Shown one piece after another: positions 59,413-64,000 of a DNA stretch of 64,000 nt. Below the pieces are notes generated by a model. The model was given only the letters and a program-made list of their open reading frames with translations, did no database searches and was not told the origin of the DNA. The stretch's first letter is position 1. The number at the start of each line of letters is the position of its first letter. The translations under genes and the position numbers were made by a program. The DNA lies in the NCBI RefSeq assembly GCF_036014015.1, contig NZ_CP107905.1, forward strand, positions 9,052,001-9,116,000, in the 5' to 3' direction. Origin of the DNA: Streptomyces sp. NBC_00457 (lineage in GTDB: Bacteria; Actinomycetota; Actinomycetes; Streptomycetales; Streptomycetaceae).

Positions 59413-61908
59413 TCATCGCGGATCTGTCAGGGACTGCTCGGCCCAGATGATCTTCCCCTCGGGCACGAACCGGGTGCCCCAGTGCTGGGTGAACTGGGAG
59501 ACCAGCAGCAGCCCGCGCCCGCCCTCGTCCGTGGTGCGGGGATGACGCAGATGGGGTGCGGTGGCGCCGCCGTCGAAGACCTCGCAGACCAGGGAACGCT
59601 CCCTGATCAGCCGCAGCCGCACCGGGCCGTCGGAGTGCCGGATGGCGTTGGTGACCAGCTCGCTGACGACCAGCTCCGTGGTGAAGGCCAGCTCCTCCAG
59701 GCCCCACTCCGTCAGCTGCCGGGCCGCGGCCTTGCGGGCGTCGGCGACGATCGCCGGATCCATGGGCAGGTCCCAGTCCGCGACCTGGTCGGCGCCCAGC
59801 AGCCGGGTACGGGCCATCAGCAGGGCCACGTCGTCCTGCGGGCGCTCCGGGGACAGCGCGTCGACCACGGTCCGGCAGCGCAGGTCGAGCGAGGACGCGC
59901 GCTTCTCCAGCGCCCGGCGCAGCCGGTCCCGGCCCGCGTCCAGGGCCCCGTTGTCCCCGTGGGCCAGCAGCCCGTCGGTGTGCAGCGCGAGCGTGCTGCC
60001 CTCGGCCAGCGCCAGCTCGACCGCCTCGAAGGGCGGTCCGCCCGCACCGAGCGGTGACCCCTGCGGAAGGTCGACGAAGGTCACGGAGCCGTCGGGCATG
60101 ATCACGGCGGGCGCGGGATGCCCGGCCGCGGCCATGGAGCACTGCCCGTCGACGGGGTCGTACACGACGTACACGCACCCGGAGCCCGCGGTGCCCGCCT
60201 CTCCTGAGTCCGGTGCGACGCCTTCCTCGCGCGCCGACCGGGCGGCCAGGTCGTCGAGGTGGGCCAGCACCTCATCGGGCGGCAGATCCAGCGCGGCGAG
60301 CGTCCGTACGGCGGTCCGCAGCCGTCCCATGGCGGCGGCCGCGTCGATGCCGTGCCCGGGCACCTCGCCCACGACGAGGGCGACGCGGGCACCGGAGAGC
60401 GGGACGACGTCGTACCAGTCGCCGCCGAGGCCGGTCAGCTCGTCGGCCGGGCGGTAGCAGGCGGCCACCTCCACCGCGTCCTGCTCGGGCAGCCGGTGCG
60501 GGAGCAGACTGCGCTGCAGCACCAGCGCGGCGTCGCGCTCGCGGGTGTAGCGCCGGGCGTTGTCCACGCAGACGGCCGCCCGCGACACGAGATCCTCGGC
60601 CAGGGCGAGGTCGTCCTCGTCGAACGGTTCCTGGCGATGGCGCCGGAAGAACGTGGTGACGCCCAGCGTGGTGCCCCGCGCCCGGATCGGCACGATCACG
60701 ACGCTGTGCAGCCCCAGCTCCAGGAAGGTCGCCTCCCGGCCGCCCGGGATGTCCGTGGCCCACTCCCGGGCGAGCGGGTCGAGCCGCTCCTCGCGCCAGG
60801 ACAGACCGGTGGCGAGCGAACGGACCGGGGGCGACCCGGCGACGTAGGCGGCCACGGAGCCGACGGGGACGACCGCCTCGGGGACGTTCTCGTACACCGA
60901 CTGCTGACCGGCCCGGCACAGCGGCACCCGGTCCAGATCGCCGATCGGCCCCGGCGTCAGCTCGGCTCCCCGCAGCACCGGTTCCAGCAGGTCCACGGTG
61001 ACGAAGTCCGCGAAGGCCGGTACGGCCACGTCGGCCAGCTCCTGCGCGGTCCGCAAGATGTCCAGGCTGCGGCCGATGTGCTCGCCGGCCCGGTCCAGCA
61101 GCGCCAGCCGCTGCCGGGCACGGTGGCGCTCGGTGATGTCGACGACGGTGTAGTACACGCCCATCGGACGGCCCCGGTCGTCGCGCAGCCGGGTGAAGGA
61201 CATGACGTGCGCCGTCTCCCGGTGCGGCGCCGACTGCACCTGGCCCACGTGCTCGTATCCGACCACCGGCTCACCGGTCTCCAGCACGTGCCGCATCTGC
61301 GCCTCTATGCCGTCGGCGTCCAGGCCCGGCTGGATGTCCGCGAGACGCAGCCCGAGCCGGTGCACGGGCGGTCCGCCGCCGTACTGCTCCAGGGCCGCGT
61401 TGGACCACACGAAGCGCAGGTCCGTGTCGACGATGGCGATGCCGACCGGCGACCGGTCGGCGATCTGCTCCAGCACCGAGCGGCTCATGTCCCAGCCGGG
61501 TGCCCCGGCCAGCTCCGAGAGCAGCACCAGCCACCGCGTGCGGCTGTCGGGCTCCTCCGCGCCGGTGATCCGCACCATCAGCCTGTCCTGCTGTCCGCCG
61601 CTGCGCCTGACCGTCAGCAGGCCCGCCCAGCCGCCGTCCCTGCGGCACCGCTCGACGATGCCCGGCATCCGCTCCGCGTCCTCGGCGGACAGCAGGTCGG
61701 CCACGCTCGTCCCGATCACCTCGGAGGCCGCGTGGCCCAGCAGCCGCCTGGCCTCGTCGGTCCAGCCGGTCACCACGCCCTGCGCGTCGAGCAGCAGGGG
61801 CGCGGCATCGGCCACGTCGAACCGTGGCCGGGCAAGATCGTGCTCCTCATATGTGCCCACGGCCGACCTCTCTGTCGCTGAGAGTGGTCTACCACCTCTT
61901 GTCCCCAT
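59413..61908 (-). CDS. PAS-PAS-GAF-SpoIIE-HATPase multidomain phosphatase
   Basis: This 831-residue protein combines two PAS domains (about residues 25-130 and 150-270), a GAF domain (about 280-440), a SpoIIE PP2C domain (GGDWYDVVPLSG, VGEVPGHGIDAAAAMGRLR, AAGHPAPAVI, LHTDGLLAH, DDVALLMAR) and a C-terminal HATPase_c (SELVTNAIRHSDGPVRLRL, GGRGLLLVSQF). Both a phosphatase and an anti-sigma-like kinase module in one chain suggest it sets phosphorylation of a partner switch. The ATG at 61908 has GAAGG upstream; GTG 61860 with GAGAGG is an alternative. Confidence 0.91.
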   Translation of the reverse strand: MGTRGGRPLSATERSAVGTYEEHDLARPRFDVADAAPLLLDAQGVVTGWTDEARRLLGHAASEVIGTSVADLLSAEDAERMPGIVERCRRDGGWAGLLTVRRSGGQQDRLMVRITGAEEPDSRTRWLVLLSELAGAPGWDMSRSVLEQIADRSPVGIAIVDTDLRFVWSNAALEQYGGGPPVHRLGLRLADIQPGLDADGIEAQMRHVLETGEPVVGYEHVGQVQSAPHRETAHVMSFTRLRDDRGRPMGVYYTVVDITERHRARQRLALLDRAGEHIGRSLDILRTAQELADVAVPAFADFVTVDLLEPVLRGAELTPGPIGDLDRVPLCRAGQQSVYENVPEAVVPVGSVAAYVAGSPPVRSLATGLSWREERLDPLAREWATDIPGGREATFLELGLHSVVIVPIRARGTTLGVTTFFRRHRQEPFDEDDLALAEDLVSRAAVCVDNARRYTRERDAALVLQRSLLPHRLPEQDAVEVAACYRPADELTGLGGDWYDVVPLSGARVALVVGEVPGHGIDAAAAMGRLRTAVRTLAALDLPPDEVLAHLDDLAARSAREEGVAPDSGEAGTAGSGCVYVVYDPVDGQCSMAAAGHPAPAVIMPDGSVTFVDLPQGSPLGAGGPPFEAVELALAEGSTLALHTDGLLAHGDNGALDAGRDRLRRALEKRASSLDLRCRTVVDALSPERPQDDVALLMARTRLLGADQVADWDLPMDPAIVADARKAAARQLTEWGLEELAFTTELVVSELVTNAIRHSDGPVRLRLIRERSLVCEVFDGGATAPHLRHPRTTDEGGRGLLLVSQFTQHWGTRFVPEGKIIWAEQSLTDPR

Positions 61909-62002
61909 CTTCACCCTTCGGGACGGACCGGGGCGCGGGCGGTGTGGTGACCGGGTGGCAGGGCGCGTACGGACCGGTGCCGCGCGCCCTGCCACCTCCC
62001 CT

Positions 62003-63223
62003 TCAGGCCCCCAGCACCTTCTCCAGCGCCACCAGAGCCTGGGTGAGTTCCCCGGCGGTGATGGTGAGCGGCGGGGCGAGGCGGATCGTCGAGCCGTGGG
62101 TGTCCTTGACCAGGACGCCCTCCCGCATCAGGCGTTCGCTGACCTCGCGTCCGCTGCCGAGGGCCGGGTCGACGTCCACGCCCGCCCACAGCCCGCGCGA
62201 GCGGAACCCGACGACTCCCTTGCCGACCAGCGCGGACAGCCCGTCCCGCAGCACCGTGCCCAGTTCGGCCGCCCGCTGCTGGAACGCACCCGTCTCCAGC
62301 AGCTCGACGACCGCCGTGCCCACCGCCGCCGCCAGCGGATTGCCGCCGAACGTCGACCCGTGCTCGCCGGGCCGCAGCACACCCAGCACGTCCCGGCGCG
62401 CGACCACCGCCGACACCGGCACGATGCCGCCGCCGAGCGCCTTGCCGAGCAGCAGGACGTCGGGGACCACCGACTCGTGCTCGACGGCGAGCGTGCGGCC
62501 CGTGCGGCCAAGACCCGACTGGATCTCGTCCGCGATGAACAGGCAGCCCTCGCGGCGGGTCAGCTCGCGCACACCGGCCAGATAGCCGGCGTCCGGGATG
62601 ACGACCCCGGCCTCGCCCTGGATCGGCTCGATCAGCACCGCCGCCGTCGTCTCGTCGACCGCCGCCTCCAGCGCGGCCAGGTCGTTGTACGGCACGATCC
62701 GGAAGCCCGGCGTGAAGGGGCCGAAGCCGGTGCGGGCGGTCTCGTCGGTGGAGAAGCTGACGATGGTCGTCGTACGGCCGTGGAAGTTCTCCGCCGCGAC
62801 CACGATCGTCGCCCGGTCGGCGGGGACGCCCTTCACGTCGTACGCCCATTTGCGGGCCACCTTGATGCCGCTCTCCACGGCCTCGGCGCCCGTGTTCATC
62901 GGCAGCACCATGTCCAGGCCGGTCAGTGCGGCGAGCCGTTCGGCGAACTCGGCGAGCTTGTCGTTGTGGAAGGCGCGCGAGGTCAGCGTCAGCCGGTCGA
63001 GCTGGGCGTGGGCGGCCTCGATCAGGGTGGGGTGGCGGTGGCCGAAGTTGAGGGCCGAGTAGCCGGCCAGCATGTCGAGATAGCGGCGGCCCTCGACGTC
63101 CTCCACCCAGGTGCCCTCGGCGCGGGCGACGACCACGGGCAGCGGGTGGTAGTTGTGCGCGAGGACCGGCTCTTCGGCGCGGATCAGGTCGGCGGAGGAA
63201 CGGGTGCGGGCGGGCGCTGTCAT
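62003..63223 (-). CDS. rocD: Ornithine aminotransferase RocD
   Basis: This 406-residue class III PLP enzyme moves the delta-amino group of ornithine to 2-oxoglutarate to give glutamate semialdehyde. Marks are NYHPLPVVV, NTGAEAVESGIKVARKW, FHGRTTTIVSFS, the aspartate in FIADEIQSGLGRTG and the lysine in LLGKALGGGIVPVSAV. The ATG at 63223 has AGGAG upstream and overlaps the stop of the upstream hydrolase gene (ATGA), so the two form an operon. Confidence 0.95.
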   Translation of the reverse strand: MTAPARTRSSADLIRAEEPVLAHNYHPLPVVVARAEGTWVEDVEGRRYLDMLAGYSALNFGHRHPTLIEAAHAQLDRLTLTSRAFHNDKLAEFAERLAALTGLDMVLPMNTGAEAVESGIKVARKWAYDVKGVPADRATIVVAAENFHGRTTTIVSFSTDETARTGFGPFTPGFRIVPYNDLAALEAAVDETTAAVLIEPIQGEAGVVIPDAGYLAGVRELTRREGCLFIADEIQSGLGRTGRTLAVEHESVVPDVLLLGKALGGGIVPVSAVVARRDVLGVLRPGEHGSTFGGNPLAAAVGTAVVELLETGAFQQRAAELGTVLRDGLSALVGKGVVGFRSRGLWAGVDVDPALGSGREVSERLMREGVLVKDTHGSTIRLAPPLTITAGELTQALVALEKVLGA

Positions 63224-64000
63224 GGGCGGATCTCCTGAGTGCAGCACTTGATGCCGCCGCCGGCCTTCTGGAACTCGGAGAGGTCGACGGGGACGGGAAC
63301 ATAGCCGTGGTCGTCCAGCCGGGCGGCGAGGGACTCGGCCTGGGGCGCGATGAAGACATGGCGTCCGTCGGACACGGAGTTCAGCCCGAACGCCATCGCG
63401 TCGTCGCGGGTCGCGAGCACGGCGTCCGGGAACAGCCGCGCGAGGACCTCACGGCTGCCCGGCGAGAACGCCTCCGGGTAGTACACGATGGTGTCCTCGT
63501 CGAGGACGAACAGCGCCGTGTCCAGGTGGTAGAAGTACGGGTCGACCAGCGTCAGGCTGATCACCGGGTGCCCGAAGAACTCCTGCACCTCGCGGTGGGC
63601 CTCCCGCGTTGTCCGGAATCCGGTGCCGGCCAGGACGTACCGGCCCGTCCACACCAGGTCCCCCTCTCCCTCGCAGACCGATTCCGGACGGTGGACGGCG
63701 AAGCCCGCCGCCTTGAACCACATGTCGTAGTGCGTGGACTCTGGGCGCCGCTGCGGTGCGTGGAAGAGCGAGCCGAAGACGCGTCCGTCCACGACGACCG
63801 CCGAGTTCGCGGCGAACACCATGTCCGGGAGGCCGGGGACCGGCTCCACGGTGTCGACGGTGTGCCCGTGGGCCCGGTAGGTGCTGATCAGGGACTGCCA
63901 CTGCTCCTGGGCCAGATCGACGTCGACGCGGACGTCGGGATGCATCCAGGGATTGATCGCGTACTGCACGGCGAAATGTCTGGGTTCACAGACGAGGAAG
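63220..64000 (-). CDS. Dimethylarginine dimethylaminohydrolase-like protein (5' end outside window)
   Basis: This is the C-terminal 259 residues of an amidinotransferase-fold enzyme of the DDAH/arginine deiminase type, which converts dimethylarginine or arginine to citrulline. The first visible residues FLVCEPRHFAVQYAINPWMH continue upstream of the window. Catalytic residues are the His in YFYHLDTAL and Cys in GGGIKCCTQEIRP. Substrate is inferred from the family; DDAH and related arginine hydrolases are close. It is coupled to rocD by a four-base overlap, which fits arginine breakdown. Confidence 0.88.
   Translation of the reverse strand, partial: FLVCEPRHFAVQYAINPWMHPDVRVDVDLAQEQWQSLISTYRAHGHTVDTVEPVPGLPDMVFAANSAVVVDGRVFGSLFHAPQRRPESTHYDMWFKAAGFAVHRPESVCEGEGDLVWTGRYVLAGTGFRTTREAHREVQEFFGHPVISLTLVDPYFYHLDTALFVLDEDTIVYYPEAFSPGSREVLARLFPDAVLATRDDAMAFGLNSVSDGRHVFIAPQAESLAARLDDHGYVPVPVDLSEFQKAGGGIKCCTQEIRP

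Overview
The window is chromosomal DNA of a Streptomyces or a very close actinomycete. The evidence is the very high G+C with G/C-rich third codon positions, GTG/TTG starts, rare TTA codons confined to a few regulatory genes, and Streptomyces-type gene families: a WhiJ-like/DUF397/AbaA-like ATPase set, two SpoIIE-type PP2C phosphatases, an ECF41 sigma factor, DesK/DesR-like signalling and a MocR regulator. The gene order purB ... bioDAB/bioF ... whiJ-like ... clpP ... ureABCFGD-tap ... spoIIE ... rocD-ddaH resembles, from memory and unchecked, the SCO1220-1260 stretch of S. coelicolor in reverse. I see no prophage, transposase, tRNA, rRNA or CRISPR array.

Layout. 0-5 kb: peptidase E fragment and the SbcD-SbcC nuclease pair. 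4.6-9.4 kb: Lrp regulator/rhodanese pair, Imm21-like protein, SDR, DUF885 protein, second Lrp regulator. 9.5-16.5 kb: PLP-dependent sulfur amino-acid lyase, ACT-GNAT protein, PhoD phosphatase with a PHO-box-like site, MocR regulator divergent from an EamA exporter. 16-24 kb: hydrolase/ECF41 pair, GntR regulator with a dre-like operator, ROK repressor, two-component system divergent from a two-gene ABC transporter. 24-34.8 kb: bldA-type (TTA) small gene, Mug, PurB, SGNH hydrolase, two CNNM/CorC membrane proteins, GNAT, LLM oxidoreductase, MacB/FtsX-like ABC exporter. 34.9-36.3 kb: ribbon-helix-helix/Fic-fold toxin-antitoxin pair and a methyltransferase. 36.3-40.8 kb: biotin cluster (bioBAD divergent from bioF). 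40.8-44.6 kb: DUF397, WhiJ-like and AbaA-like genes, NlpC/P60 hydrolase behind a c-di-AMP riboswitch, small gene, unusual ClpP. 44.7-46.8 kb: orphan YefM-type antitoxin, TetR regulator with membrane protein. 46.9-51.6 kb: urease operon ureABCFGD with a GlnR-like box. 51.7-64 kb: secreted tripeptidyl-aminopeptidase-like protein, NAD(P) epimerase-like protein, acyltransferase, a TTA-rich ArsR-like regulator next to a secreted cutinase-SH3 protein, two PP2C phosphatases, and rocD-ddaH.

How the genes work together. Nitrogen supply is a recurring theme: urease under a putative GlnR box, and dimethylarginine/arginine hydrolase coupled to ornithine aminotransferase. Developmental control is another: bldA-type TTA codons, the WhiJ/AbaA-like set, PP2C phosphatases and a second-messenger riboswitch on a wall hydrolase. 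Several regulators sit divergently from their likely targets with visible inverted or direct repeats between them. Two families of dispersed intergenic repeat occur, three copies of one and one of the other. The most distinctive signals are a ClpP whose active-site serine is shifted one residue, a Fic-fold toxin with a scrambled motif, a regulator with three TTA codons, an EamA gene that reads through about 285 bp antisense to its neighbour, and a mini-ORF made of ureB-start-like repeats between ureA and ureB.
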